Positions 1 to 9,121 are shown, counted from the first letter of the stretch. The stretch is DNA of 64,000 nucleotides from Planctomycetota bacterium (GCA_020638875.1 JACKHS010000003.1:1-64000); one strand, 5' to 3'. Translations and numbers: made by a program. The notes: generated from the sequence alone by a model not told the origin.

Positions 1-1105
1 CGGCCAGCTCGAAGCGCGCGCCGTCGACCGTCAACGCCACGCTGCCCGCCTTCGCGTCGTCGGGCGCGGCGAGCAGGTCGGCCGGCGCGAGCAGCGCGCC
101 CGGCAGCGCCACGGCCCAGCCTGCGCGCTCGTGCCTGGACTTGAACAGCCCCGAACGCCACTCCAGGCGCACGGGCAGCGCGACGAGCTCCGCGGCGGCG
201 GGCGCGAGCGGCTCGGCGCCGACGAGCAGGGCCGGGCGCCAACTCGCCGCGTCCTCGTGCGGTTCGCGGTGCAGCACGAAGCGCGTGCCGTCCGTGGCGA
301 GCGCGCCCGCGTCGCTCGGCGTCGCGAAGGAGATGCCGCCCACGAGCAGCGCGCGCAGCGACTCGAGCTCGAGGCGCACGCCCGAGGTCAGGCCCGCGCG
401 CAGCTCGAGGCCGCCCGAGCTCCAGAAGTAGCTGTTCGCGCGCACGAGCTGCGCGTACTCGGGCTCGACGTAGGCGCGCACGACGACCGAGCTCGCGTCG
501 CCGGCGAGGTCCGCGGAGAGCACGGTGCCGACCGGCACGCCGCGATAGCGCACCTCCGCGCCGGGCACGAGCCCTTCGCGCGAGGCCGCCTCGAGCTCGA
601 GCTCGAGCCCTTCGGCGCGCACCTCGACCGGCACCGGCGGCTCGGCCAGCGCGTCGAAGTCGTAGCGCTCGGGCCCGTCGAGCGGGCCGGGCAGCACGGC
701 GAGGTAGCGCGCCCCGACGACCGTCTCGAGGCCTTGCACGCTGTCGAGCGTGAGGTGGGGCCGGACGATCCAGAAGCGGCTCTGCTCGCGGCACAGGCTC
801 TCGGCGCCCGGCTCGAGCGCCAGCACGAGGTCGACGTGCTCGCGATCGGCGGCGAGCGCCACGCGCCGCACCTCGCCGACGGTCACGCCGCGGTAGCGCA
901 ACGGATCCCCTACGCCCACGCCGTGCCCCGCCGCGGCGCGCACGGTGATCTCGGGGCCGCCGCCCATCCACGCGTGGATCGCGAGGAAGAGCGCGACGGC
1001 GCCCGCGACGAGCGGCAGGAGCAGCGGGAAGCCGCGGCGACGCGCCGCGACGACGCGCGCGCGCGGCAACGCGCCGTCCGCCGGCGGGACGGGATCGTGC
1101 GTCAT
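1..1105 (-). CDS. pqiB: PqiB-like MCE-domain protein (3' end cut by window edge)
   Basis: The ATG at 1105 overlaps the stop of the upstream pqiA-like gene (ATGA), so the two are translationally coupled. About 368 codons are visible and the C-terminus lies beyond the window. The protein has a basic N-terminus and one membrane anchor (about residues 28-45). At least two MCE-type units follow, seen as the repeated patterns GDPLRYRGVTVGEV and GAEVRYRGVPVGTV. MCE proteins of the PqiB family form periplasmic tubes that shuttle lipids between the inner and outer membranes. The PqiA neighbour supports this assignment over other MCE families. Substrate is unknown. Confidence 0.82.
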   Translation of the reverse strand, partial: MTHDPVPPADGALPRARVVAARRRGFPLLLPLVAGAVALFLAIHAWMGGGPEITVRAAAGHGVGVGDPLRYRGVTVGEVRRVALAADREHVDLVLALEPGAESLCREQSRFWIVRPHLTLDSVQGLETVVGARYLAVLPGPLDGPERYDFDALAEPPVPVEVRAEGLELELEAASREGLVPGAEVRYRGVPVGTVLSADLAGDASSVVVRAYVEPEYAQLVRANSYFWSSGGLELRAGLTSGVRLELESLRALLVGGISFATPSDAGALATDGTRFVLHREPHEDAASWRPALLVGAEPLAPAAAELVALPVRLEWRSGLFKSRHERAGWAVALPGALLAPADLLAAPDDAKAGSVALTVDGARFELA

Positions 1106-1725
1106 GACGGGACTCCGCGCGCCTCTTCCGGGCGCTCCCACAGCACGTGGGGGTCGAAGCGCGCGCTCGCGAGCAGGCTCGCCAGCACGCACAGGGTGAA
1201 GGCCAGCACGCCGGGCCCGGGCGTCACGTCAACGAGGTCGCCGACCTTGACCCACGCGACTACGAGCGCGACGAGCAACACGTCGAGCATGCCCCAGCGG
1301 CCGACGAGCTCGACGGCGTGGTAGAAGCGCGCGCGGTGGCGCGTCGCGAAGCGCTCGGAGGTGCACAGGAACGCGAGGCCGAGCAGCTTGGCGAGCGGCA
1401 GCACGACCGAGCAGAGGAACACCACCGCGCCGACGGCCCACTGGCCCTCGCGCAGCAGCCCCAGGCTGCCGCTCCACACGCTGGCTTCGTGCGCGTGTCC
1501 GAGCTGCTCCAGGCGCAGCACGGGCAGGCTGATCGCGAGCGGGTAGAGCGCGAGCGCCGCGAGCGTGGCGGCGAAGGCCGGGCCGTTGTCGCGCGGCGCG
1601 CCCGCGGCCACGCGTCCGTCGCAGCGTGCGCAGCGCGCGAGCTCGCCTTCCGCGAGCGCGGGCACGCGCTGCACGAGCCCGCAGGTGGAGCAGGCGCGCA
1701 GGCGGTCGGGATCGGCGGCGGTCAC
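1102..1725 (-). CDS. pqiA: PqiA-like membrane protein
   Basis: This 207-residue protein starts at a GTG. It opens with a zinc-ribbon-like pair of CxxC motifs (C12/C15 and C32/C35), followed by about four hydrophobic segments (roughly 49-77, 87-122, 135-168 and 170-198). This is the half-size PqiA domain: a cytoplasmic zinc ribbon plus a four-helix membrane unit. E. coli PqiA has two such units, whereas here there is one. It precedes and overlaps a PqiB/MCE gene, so together they probably make an inner-membrane to periplasm lipid-transfer module. Confidence in family is good; the transported lipid cannot be inferred. Confidence 0.82.
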   Translation of the reverse strand: MTAADPDRLRACSTCGLVQRVPALAEGELARCARCDGRVAAGAPRDNGPAFAATLAALALYPLAISLPVLRLEQLGHAHEASVWSGSLGLLREGQWAVGAVVFLCSVVLPLAKLLGLAFLCTSERFATRHRARFYHAVELVGRWGMLDVLLVALVVAWVKVGDLVDVTPGPGVLAFTLCVLASLLASARFDPHVLWERPEEARGVPS

Positions 1726-1767
1726 GGGTCGCGGTCCTCGCGCGGAGGGCCCTCACTAGAAGGCAAG

Positions 1768-1800
1768 GCGGCCCCCCGGCGCAAGTCGCCGGGGGGCCGC
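1768..1800 (-). terminator. Strong GC hairpin downstream of the coiled-coil gene
   Basis: A perfect 13-bp stem (arms 1768-1780 and 1788-1800) closes a 7-base loop. It begins 21 bases beyond the stop of the minus-strand gene at 1822-2700 and lies upstream of pqiA. There is no real T-tract, as is common in GC-rich genomes, so the terminator role is inferred from position and stem strength. Confidence 0.6.
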
Positions 1801-1821
1801 GGAGAGTCCTGCCTCGGAGGC

Positions 1822-2700
1822 TCAGTTGCCCGCCGTCATGGGCAGCGGGAGCACCGGCTCGGCGCCGTGCGTCTCGTGCGAGAGCTGCACGCGGGCCATG
1901 TCCTCGTAGTCGAGCTGGTGCTGCGTGTTGGAGAGCACGTCCAGCTCGGCTTCCTGGCGGCTGCGCACCTCGGCGAGGCGCGCCGTGAGGTGGTCGAGGC
2001 TCACGCCGTCGTAGCGGCTGCACTCCTCGATCGTGCGGTTGCGCTTCTCGATCAGGTCGATGAGGCGCTCGTTGCGCGCGATGGCGTCCACCTGGCGCGA
2101 GAGGCCGAAGATCTGCGACTGGAACTGCGCGCGCTCGGACTCGAGCGTGCCGAGCAGCTCCTCGAGGCGCTGCGCCTGCTGCTGCAGGTAGGCCAGGTCG
2201 TGCGAAGCGTCGGCCGCGCGGTTCTGGTAGGCCATGACGGTTTGGCGCATCTGGTTGACCTGGTTGGTAGCGCGGTCGTAGCTGTACACCTTGTCGCCCC
2301 AGGAGACGACGACGGCGTGAGAGTTCGCGCTGGTCGCGCGACGCGCCGTGGCTTCGTTGACCACCGGCTCGAGCGAGTCGAGGTCGCCCTGGGCCATGGC
2401 CACCACGCGCTCGCTGATGGCCCGCTCGCGCTCGAGCTGACGGATCTGCTCGTTCACCTCGGCGAGGTCACCACGCACCGCGCTGATGCGCTCGGGGTAC
2501 TCCTCCTCGAGGCTCTGCAGCTGAGCACGCAGCGCGACGGGGTCGTTGATGTTGTGGTCGATGTGCTGGAGGATGTCGGCGTGCATCTGCTGCACGGCGG
2601 CGGCGGTGCGACGCGGACCCGCGATGAGCAGGGCGCCACCGACGGCCGCGCCGGCGAGCACGACGATGCCGAGGCCGACTTTGAAGATGGACTTGAACAT
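1822..2700 (-). CDS. Membrane-anchored coiled-coil protein, function unknown
   Basis: The ATG at 2700 is preceded by a good ribosome-binding site (AAGGAG, 9 bases upstream). The 292-residue product has one N-terminal hydrophobic segment (about 5-27), then a long charged, heptad-rich region (about 35-270). That region is rich in Glu, Gln, Arg and Leu (for example QLERERAISERVVAMAQ) and predicts extended coiled coils. No catalytic motif is visible. Such anchored coiled-coil proteins can be envelope scaffolds or PspA-like factors, but I see no PspA signature. It is transcribed alone, divergently from the sigma factor gene, and ends at a strong hairpin. Confidence 0.75.
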   Translation of the reverse strand: MFKSIFKVGLGIVVLAGAAVGGALLIAGPRRTAAAVQQMHADILQHIDHNINDPVALRAQLQSLEEEYPERISAVRGDLAEVNEQIRQLERERAISERVVAMAQGDLDSLEPVVNEATARRATSANSHAVVVSWGDKVYSYDRATNQVNQMRQTVMAYQNRAADASHDLAYLQQQAQRLEELLGTLESERAQFQSQIFGLSRQVDAIARNERLIDLIEKRNRTIEECSRYDGVSLDHLTARLAEVRSRQEAELDVLSNTQHQLDYEDMARVQLSHETHGAEPVLPLPMTAGN

Positions 2701-2951
2701 GCTGGTTGGCTCCTTGTAGGCCCGCGCTACGGGCGTCTCGGGGGTGGACGGGCCCGTGGGCCCAGGTCCGTGCGTCGCGACCTTTGTGGGAAGCCCTCCC
2801 GGCCCGTTTCACGCCGCGGTGCTTTTCCGGCGCGCCGCTCCGCCGGCCGGGCGATTCGCGCCCACGCGGCCCGTGGCGTCGAATACTCTCGTGGGGCCGG
2901 CGTTAAGCAGGCCGCCCCTCGCACCCTCGTGCGGCCCCCCCGGATCCCGAC

Positions 2952-3698
2952 GTGAACGACCTCACCACTTCTTTCGTGCGCCGGCTGCGCGCGCGCGACC
3001 CCCAGGCCTGGTTCGAGCTCTGGGAGACCTTCGGCCCCGTCCTGCGCGCCCAGCTCCACCGCTGGGGCCGCGGGCGCATCGGCCAGGAGACCGTCCAGGA
3101 CCTCTCGCAGGAGACGCTCGCGGCGCTCGCCACCGCCATCGACCGGCACGACCCCTCGAAGGGGGCGCGCTTCTCGACGTGGCTGCTCGCGATCGCGCGC
3201 TACACGCTCGGCGACGAGATGGACCGGCGCAACGCGCAGAAGCGCGGCGGCGGGGTCAAGCCGCACTCCCTCGAGGAGGAGTACCAGGGCGAGAGCCCGG
3301 AGGCCGGCCCGGGGCAGACCTACGAGCGCGAGGTGTTCGAGGCCAAGGTGGCGGCCGCGCTGCGGCAGGTCGAGCGCGAGTGCGACTTCCTCGAGTTCTC
3401 CGTCTACCGCATGCGCGTGCTGGACGGGCTCACCGGCCGCCAGGTGGCCGAGGACCTCGGCATCAGCCCGCCCACCGTCAGCCGGCGCCTGGCGGCGGTG
3501 CGGCAGAAGATGCGCGAGAAGCTCTTCGAGGTCTTCTCCAAGTACAGCTTCACCGAGGAGGAAATGGGCGAGCTCGCGCGAAACGGGCTGGCGGCGAATC
3601 CCAGCAAGGAAGACGAGGCCGGTTTCGACGAGGCCGTCGCGGAGATCTACCACCGAATCTGCGCACGCGAGCACCGAGCAGCCCGCGCGGAGTCCTAG
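2952..3698 (+). CDS. ECF-family RNA polymerase sigma factor
   Basis: The 248-residue protein starts at GTG. Region 2 (about residues 37-85) contains QDLSQETLAALATAIDR and FSTWLLAIARYTLGDEMDRR, the core-binding and -10 recognition pattern. Region 4 (about 155-192) contains the helix-turn-helix TGRQVAEDLGISPPTVSRRL. A C-terminal tail of about 50 residues follows and could be a control extension. The next gene, 18 bases downstream, is a transmembrane Ser/Thr kinase. In Planctomycetes and Actinobacteria, ECF sigma factors paired with such kinases replace anti-sigma factors with phosphorylation control. That pairing is the likely regulation here, but no target promoter can be named. Confidence 0.88.
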   Translation: MNDLTTSFVRRLRARDPQAWFELWETFGPVLRAQLHRWGRGRIGQETVQDLSQETLAALATAIDRHDPSKGARFSTWLLAIARYTLGDEMDRRNAQKRGGGVKPHSLEEEYQGESPEAGPGQTYEREVFEAKVAAALRQVERECDFLEFSVYRMRVLDGLTGRQVAEDLGISPPTVSRRLAAVRQKMREKLFEVFSKYSFTEEEMGELARNGLAANPSKEDEAGFDEAVAEIYHRICAREHRAARAES

Positions 3699-3716
3699 CC
3701 CCAGAGCACACCCCCC

Positions 3717-5882
3717 ATGAGCGCCGCCCTCGTGTTCCTGAAGTTCCTGCTCACCTTCGTGCTCGTGATCGCGGGCGGGGTCCTGCTGATCTGGGGCGGC
3801 GTGAAGGGCATCCAGGGACTCGTGTGGCTGCTCGCGCGGGTGTTCCGCGGCATCGGCTTCCTGGTCCGCCACGTGTTCGGCTTCGTTCGCGCGACCTTCG
3901 TCGACGCCGGCCGCAGCGTGGGCGCGCTGCTCACCGCCGCGGTGCTCTTCCCGCTGACGCTGCTCAACTTCCTGTTCGGGCGCTGGAACCAGGGCCGCCA
4001 CTACGCGCGCGCCCTCGAGGACGAGCTCGTGGCCTTCGGGCTCGGCGTCTACAACGTCGCGCTCGGCAACCCGCTGAAGCTCGTGGGTCTGGGCGTACTC
4101 ACCGACGGCTTCGAGCGCCGCCTGCCCGAGGTGGTGGCCCGCGCGCCGCGCGCGCCCAAGGGCTCGCCGGCCGCCGGCAAGTTCGCCGGATACAAGGTCA
4201 CCGGGACGCTCCCCGCGGGCGGCTCGGGCGCGCGCCTGTTCCTCGCCAAGCCGCGGCCGCAGAAGCTCGAGGAGCTCCTCGCCGCGGGCCACGCCGACCC
4301 CGGGCAGGTCGTCATCAAGGCCTTCGACCTCGGCGCCGGCTCGACCATGCCGCAGATCGTGCGCGAGAGCCGCGCGCTCGAGGCGGCGCGCCGCCTGGGC
4401 CTCGTGCTCGAGCACGAGCTCGGCGAGGCGAGCTTCTTCTACGTGATGCCCTACGTGCCCGGCGAGAACCTCGACGTGGTCATCACGCGCCTGCACGAGG
4501 ACGCCGCGCCCGCCGGCCTGAGCGACCGTCAACTGCGCATCTGCCTGGGCTACACCGGCGACCTGCTGTACACGCTCGACGCGTTCCACGGCGGCGGCCT
4601 GTGGCACAAGGACATCAAGCCCTCGAACCTGATCGTCTCCAGCGGCCGCGCGCACCTGGTGGACCTCGGCCTCGTGACGCCGCTCGAGAGCGCGATGACG
4701 CTCACGACGCACGGCACCGAGTACTACCGCGACCCCGAGATGGTGCGCCTCGCGCTCAAGGGCGTGAAGGTGCACGAGGTCAACGGCGTCAAGTTCGACA
4801 TCTACAGCACCGGCGCCGTGCTGTACTCGATGATCGAGGACAGCTTCCCCGCGCAGGGCAGCCTCTCGAAGATCAACAAGCGCTGCCCCGAGGCCGTGCG
4901 CTGGATCGTGCGCCGCGCGATGGCCGACCTCGACGTGCGCTACGGCTCGGCGCAGGAGATGCTGGCCGACATCCGCACCGTGCTGGCCGCGCGCGACCCG
5001 TTCTCGGTGCGCCCGGCGGACCTGCCCTCGATGGGCGGCAAGTCCGACTGGAGTCTGCGCCGCGCGAGCTTCCAGCCCGGCGGGTACGCCGCCGCCTCGC
5101 AGCAGGCCGGCCGCGCCGAGCCGCTGCGCCCGGTGCGCGGTGAGCGCGGCCGCCTCGACACGGCCACCTTCGTGAAGGAGCGCCGTCGCTCGACCGGCCG
5201 CAGCCTCGCCGCCGCGTTCATCGGCTTCCTGTTCCTCGCGGGCGGCGTGCTCGTCGCCCTGGCGGTGAACCACGAGGGCCCCTTCGGCAAGCCCTACGTG
5301 CCCGTGCGCCTGCGGCCGCAGAGCGAAGCGCGCGCCGACAGCGGCCCGCGCTACGTCCCGCCGTCGTACGGCCCGACCGCCGAGACGGCGCCGCCGGCGC
5401 CCGACGCCCCCGTCGCCGACGCGGCCCCGCCGCTGACGCGCGAGGAGCGCCGCCTGCGCCAGAAGCTCGTGCGCTACCTGAAGCTCGACGAGCTCCCGGC
5501 GGGCGACGACGGCCAGCGCACGCTGCTGGTGCTGCAGGACCTGGCGCCCACCACGGACCGCTCGGTGCTCGAGCTGCTCGAGCGCGAGCTCGGCGAGCGC
5601 GGCATCGCGGCCTACGGCCTGCAGGGCGCGGGCCTCGACGAGGAGACCGAGCTCGCCTACGTCGCCGGCGCCCGCAAGGCCGTGGGCCTCGCCGAGCCCG
5701 CCTCCGCGGAGGCGCGCGACGACCTGCAGCTCTACCTCACCGAGACGCCGGTGCTCGACGGGGCCATCTGGCTCACGCAGGGCGAGAGCGCCGAGGACGT
5801 GCGCGTGCAACTCGTGCGACCGCTCGGGACGCGCGAGGGCGAGCAGGCGCCCTTCGCGATCGCCGGCGAGCGGACGCACTAG
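3717..5882 (+). CDS. Transmembrane Ser/Thr protein kinase
   Basis: This is a 721-residue protein. Two or three hydrophobic segments occupy the N-terminus (about 5-80), which is unusual because most bacterial kinases start with the catalytic domain. The kinase domain (about 155-430) has a glycine-loop-like AGGSGARLFL, the ATP lysine K201 in VVIKAF, and the catalytic loop HKDIKPSN with D299. DLG (D316) replaces DFG, and the activation segment reads HGTEYYRDPE. Another membrane helix lies at about 495-518. A Pro/Ala linker and a C-terminal domain of about 130 residues follow, which I do not recognise. It sits directly after an ECF sigma gene, so it is the probable signal sensor and phosphorylator of that factor. 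Confidence 0.87.
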   Translation: MSAALVFLKFLLTFVLVIAGGVLLIWGGVKGIQGLVWLLARVFRGIGFLVRHVFGFVRATFVDAGRSVGALLTAAVLFPLTLLNFLFGRWNQGRHYARALEDELVAFGLGVYNVALGNPLKLVGLGVLTDGFERRLPEVVARAPRAPKGSPAAGKFAGYKVTGTLPAGGSGARLFLAKPRPQKLEELLAAGHADPGQVVIKAFDLGAGSTMPQIVRESRALEAARRLGLVLEHELGEASFFYVMPYVPGENLDVVITRLHEDAAPAGLSDRQLRICLGYTGDLLYTLDAFHGGGLWHKDIKPSNLIVSSGRAHLVDLGLVTPLESAMTLTTHGTEYYRDPEMVRLALKGVKVHEVNGVKFDIYSTGAVLYSMIEDSFPAQGSLSKINKRCPEAVRWIVRRAMADLDVRYGSAQEMLADIRTVLAARDPFSVRPADLPSMGGKSDWSLRRASFQPGGYAAASQQAGRAEPLRPVRGERGRLDTATFVKERRRSTGRSLAAAFIGFLFLAGGVLVALAVNHEGPFGKPYVPVRLRPQSEARADSGPRYVPPSYGPTAETAPPAPDAPVADAAPPLTREERRLRQKLVRYLKLDELPAGDDGQRTLLVLQDLAPTTDRSVLELLERELGERGIAAYGLQGAGLDEETELAYVAGARKAVGLAEPASAEARDDLQLYLTETPVLDGAIWLTQGESAEDVRVQLVRPLGTREGEQAPFAIAGERTH

Positions 5883-5900
5883 CCTGGGACTCTCCGGGAG

Positions 5901-5918
5901 CGCGCCGCGTCCGGCGCG
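5901..5918 (+). terminator. Hairpin after the kinase gene
   Basis: A 7-bp GC stem (5901-5907 with 5912-5918) with a 4-base loop begins 18 bases after the kinase stop. No T-tract follows. The call rests on position and stem only. Confidence 0.4.
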
Positions 5919-6718
5919 GGCACTCGGCGCCTGGGGGGTGCGCGGCTCCTGACGACGCGGGCGACCCGGAGCGGGTCGTCGGGGACGTCTGGAGCCGCGA
6001 CGCACCGCCGGCCGCCGAGCGGTCGGCGCAGGTGGCGGGTGGTGACGTGGGGTGCGCGCGCTCCTGAGGCATTCGGGCCGGGTGCGCCGAGCCCCGGGGC
6101 GCTGGCCCGGCCGGGTGGCGCGAGCTGGCGGAGCGTGACGGCGCCGGGCTCCCGAGGCCTAGGCCGCGGCCCGCACCGGACTGGCCCCCTTCGATGGGCA
6201 CGCGTGGGGCCGACCGCCGCGGCCTGCGCCCGGACGCCCCGGACTGGCCCCCTTCCGTGTGCCCGGACGGGCGCGGAGCAGGGTCCACGGACAGGCGCGG
6301 GGCGCGACGGCGTCGCGAGCCGGCTCGCAGGCCCTCCGTCGCGCCGCGCCGACGCAAGCCGCGGTCTCCGCGGGACATCCGTCCGCGGCGTGCCCACGCA
6401 GGGGGGCCAGTCCGGTGGGCGGCAGCCGCGCGCGCCGCAGGCGAGTCGGAGGCCCTGCGCCAGTCGCGCGCGACGCCCCCCCCCCGAGACCCTGCCCCCC
6501 GCGAAGCCCTGCCTCGGCGCGCGGCGCGAGCAGGCGGCGCCCCGCCGGGAGAGGCGCGACGCAGCGCGAGGGCCGTGCCCACGCAAGGGGGCCAGTTCCC
6601 TCGGACGCCGGGGCGGGCGGCGGGGCTCGGTCGCACCTCCCCCGCTCCAGCACCTGCCCTGCTGCCGCGCCCGCGGCCCAACTCGCCGCACCGCCCCGCC
6701 CGCTCGCCGTCGCGCGCC
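5919..6718. other. Long non-coding stretch between convergent genes
   Basis: About 800 bases separate the 3' ends of the kinase gene (plus) and the membrane-protein gene (minus). I see no credible gene: the open frames are compositionally random Arg/Pro/Ala strings. The stretch is built of GC-rich segments and holds four copies of the inverted repeat family described at 6178-6599. Confidence 0.6.
6178..6599. repeat. Inverted dispersed repeat family, locus 1
   Basis: The copies share the core GGACTGGCCCCCTT...TGGGCACG. Forward copies are at 6178-6203 and 6241-6264 (the second degenerate). Inverted copies are at 6388-6413 and 6574-6599. The 6178 copy is identical over 26 bases to the one at 27384-27409, and the 6574 copy is identical over 26 bases to the one at 27563-27588. 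Forward and inverted copies can pair with each other through an internal 3-base mismatch (CGA against CGC), giving a large stem. The locus lies between two convergent gene ends. This resembles REP/BIME-type extragenic repeats, but I do not recognise the family. Confidence 0.75.
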
Positions 6719-7711
6719 CTAGCCGCGCGGCTCGTCGTCGATCGGCGGGATGTCGGCGTCGTGGCGCCAGGCGCCCGGGTCGAAGGGGCCGCTGCTCGGC
6801 GGCTCCGGTGCGGCGCTCGGCGGCGCGGCGGCGGGCTCGTCGACCTCGACGTCGCGCATGGGGCGCTCGCGGTGGTAGCTCGACGGGTCGCGGCGGTAGT
6901 CCCGGCGGCCGGGGCCGCGGTCCTGGCTCTCGATCCACCACTCCTCGCGGTCGCCGACGATGTCCGTCGCGCGCACGTAGGCCTCGACCCACATGATCTT
7001 CGCGAGCGCGCCGGCGGGCAGCACGCCCACGCAGCACAGCAACAGGCCCACGAGCGTCAGCAGACCCTCGGCGAGGCTGAACAGCAGCAGCATCCAGCGC
7101 ACGCCGCCGGCGAGCTCCCACGAGCGCGAGAAGGCGGCCAGCGGCGAGAGCCCCTCGAGCGCGGTGGCCCACGGCATCAACGCCATGCCCAGCGCGATGT
7201 AGACGTAGACCGGCAGGTACACGAGGACGCCGATCACGGTCACCGCGATGGCCAGCTCCTCGTCGGCGCGCAGGCCCTCCTGCAGCATCAGCCCGATGGC
7301 CCACGGGATGCCGAAGGGAAGCAGCGCGAGCACGCTGAAGAACCACTGCGCCAGGCGCGTGAGCAGCATGCGCGGCAGCAGACCCTCGGACCGGAAGAGG
7401 CTCTCGAAGGGCACGTCGCCGTCGCGCATGACGGTGCGCACGCCGCGCGAGAAGCCGATCGTCAACCAGGAACCGGCGACCACGGCGAGCAGGCTGAAGC
7501 AGCAGCTCACGCTGCCGATCGCCGCGAGGAACGCCATCTGATCGCGGTGACGGCCGTCGCCGACGTCGAAGATGGCGGAGAAGCCGCCTCCGAAGCTCTC
7601 GATCGCGATCAGGATCAGACCCCCCACCCACATGGGAAGCGGCGCCTTCATGGCGATCTTCCAGGCCGACTCGAGCGAGCGCAGGGGGTTGAAGGCCTCG
7701 CTGCGGATCAT
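6719..7711 (-). CDS. Polytopic membrane protein, function unknown
   Basis: This is a 330-residue protein starting at ATG (MIRSEAFNPLRSLESAWK). It has about five or six hydrophobic segments between residues 25 and 240. The repeated pattern of amphipathic linkers such as LSPLAAFSRSWELAGG resembles the family of membrane proteins with DUF975 or glycerophosphodiester-phosphodiesterase-type membrane domains, whose role is unknown. The C-terminal 90 residues are polar and rich in Pro, Arg and Asp, with a cytoplasmic, disordered look. It is flanked by the repeat locus downstream and by a beta-helix gene upstream on the same strand. I cannot assign a function. Confidence 0.7.
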   Translation of the reverse strand: MIRSEAFNPLRSLESAWKIAMKAPLPMWVGGLILIAIESFGGGFSAIFDVGDGRHRDQMAFLAAIGSVSCCFSLLAVVAGSWLTIGFSRGVRTVMRDGDVPFESLFRSEGLLPRMLLTRLAQWFFSVLALLPFGIPWAIGLMLQEGLRADEELAIAVTVIGVLVYLPVYVYIALGMALMPWATALEGLSPLAAFSRSWELAGGVRWMLLLFSLAEGLLTLVGLLLCCVGVLPAGALAKIMWVEAYVRATDIVGDREEWWIESQDRGPGRRDYRRDPSSYHRERPMRDVEVDEPAAAPPSAAPEPPSSGPFDPGAWRHDADIPPIDDEPRG

Positions 7712-7885
7712 CGGCGGGGAGCGGCGCCGCGCGGCGCGTGGGGGTCGGAGGTCTGGGGGCGGCTCATGGGCGGAACCTCGGGCCGCGACGCGGCCGCGGA
7801 ACCGTCGGGCTGCGACCGGGCGACCGGGCTATTGCACGGCGGCCCGCGGATTTTGCCCGCGAACGGCGCTCCGCGCGACCCGCGC

Positions 7886-9121
7886 TCACTCGAAGCGGTT
7901 GGCCCAGGGCCCGCTCGCCGGCCCGGTGGCGTTGCCGTCGGCGAGGCGCACCTCGCCGCGCACGTGGTTCGCCAGCAGCGTCCCGTCGCGCCCCTCGAGC
8001 CACAGCGCGGGCCCCGCGCCCTCGCTCACGTCGTTGGCCACGAGCAGCGCGCCGTCGCCGCGCACGCGCAGGCCGAAGCTCCGGTTGCCGCGCAGCGCGT
8101 TCGAGCGCAGCTCGGCGGCGCCCACGGCCGTGAGCCCGCCGCCGCGGTTCTCCTCCAGCGCGCAGCCGGCCACGCGGCCCGGTCCGTCCAGGGCCGCACC
8201 GGGGCCGTGGTTCGCGACGCTGCGCGAGCGCACGAGCTCGGCCCCCGCCGCCAGCGCGAAGCCGGGTCCGTCGCGCGTCTCGCTCGCCTCGCAGGCGCGC
8301 ACGACCGAGCGCGGCCCCACGCGCACGCCGGCGGTCAGGTTGCCGCGCGTTCGGCCATCGACCACCGCGGCCTCGGCGCCCAGGCGCAGGCCCTCGTCGT
8401 CGTTGTCGTGGGCCTCGACGCGCACGAGGGTCGCCGCCGCGCCCGCGGCGACCCCGGCGCCGTAGAGGTTGTTCGAGCCCTCGCACGCGACGAGCGTGGC
8501 GCGCGCGCCGAGCACGAAGCCGCCGTACTCGTTGTGCGTCGCGCGGCAGCGGCGCAGGTCGGCGTCGTCGCCGGCCACGACGCCGCGACCGCCGTAGTTG
8601 AAGTGGGTCTGACAGTCGACGAGCTCGGCCGCGTCCCCCACGACGATGCCGTGGCCGGCGTTGTTGCTCGAGCTCAGCGCCTCCAGGCGCGCGCCGTGTA
8701 CGCTGGCGAGGTCGACGCCGTCGGCGACGAAGTTCAGGAGCTCGCCCCGCCGCACGCGCACGTCCTCGAGCGCGCCCGAGGCGCGCACGCCGGGCACGCG
8801 CACGCCGCCGCCGTCGAGCACCGCGCCGCCGAGGTCGAGGTGCACGCCGCTGGCCACGATCGTCACGCACGGCGCGTCCCCGACGACGCGGAAGTCGGGC
8901 GCCAGCCGGTAGGCGCCAGGCGCGTCGAGCGTGCAGGGCAGCTCACGGATCCACGCGACGGGCGCCTCGGCCTGTGACGCGGTCTGCACGGGCGCGGCGC
9001 GCGGCGGGCTCGTCGAGGCGCTCGCGCCCCGCGCCGGCGTACGCGTCGCGGCGAGCAGCGCGCCGGCGACGAGCGCGGCGGCGGCGCCGAGCGCCACGGA
9101 GAGCGGGTGCAGCCTGACCAA
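7886..9121 (-). CDS. Exported right-handed beta-helix protein
   Basis: The chain of about 411 residues begins with a signal-anchor-like segment (LSVALGAAAALVAGALLAA). Then come about fifteen short, imperfect repeats of the type G-x-x-V-x-x-G-A-x-x-x-L-x-x-C-x-x-x-x-N, for example NNAGHGIVVGDAAELVDC. This is the parallel beta-helix (pectate-lyase-like or NosD/PbH1) pattern, common in polysaccharide-processing or surface proteins. No clear catalytic triad is visible. The start is uncertain: TTG at 9121 places the signal segment at the N-terminus, while GTG at 9208 would add about 29 Arg/Ala-rich residues. The gene is divergent from a sulfatase, which may hint at shared polysaccharide metabolism. 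Confidence 0.72.
   Translation of the reverse strand: MVRLHPLSVALGAAAALVAGALLAATRTPARGASASTSPPRAAPVQTASQAEAPVAWIRELPCTLDAPGAYRLAPDFRVVGDAPCVTIVASGVHLDLGGAVLDGGGVRVPGVRASGALEDVRVRRGELLNFVADGVDLASVHGARLEALSSSNNAGHGIVVGDAAELVDCQTHFNYGGRGVVAGDDADLRRCRATHNEYGGFVLGARATLVACEGSNNLYGAGVAAGAAATLVRVEAHDNDDEGLRLGAEAAVVDGRTRGNLTAGVRVGPRSVVRACEASETRDGPGFALAAGAELVRSRSVANHGPGAALDGPGRVAGCALEENRGGGLTAVGAAELRSNALRGNRSFGLRVRGDGALLVANDVSEGAGPALWLEGRDGTLLANHVRGEVRLADGNATGPASGPWANRFE

Noticed and set aside
5919..6718. Long open frames through the repeat-bearing gap
   Set aside because: They exist on several frames at once, have Arg/Pro/Ala-only composition and no start signal. They are a by-product of high GC.
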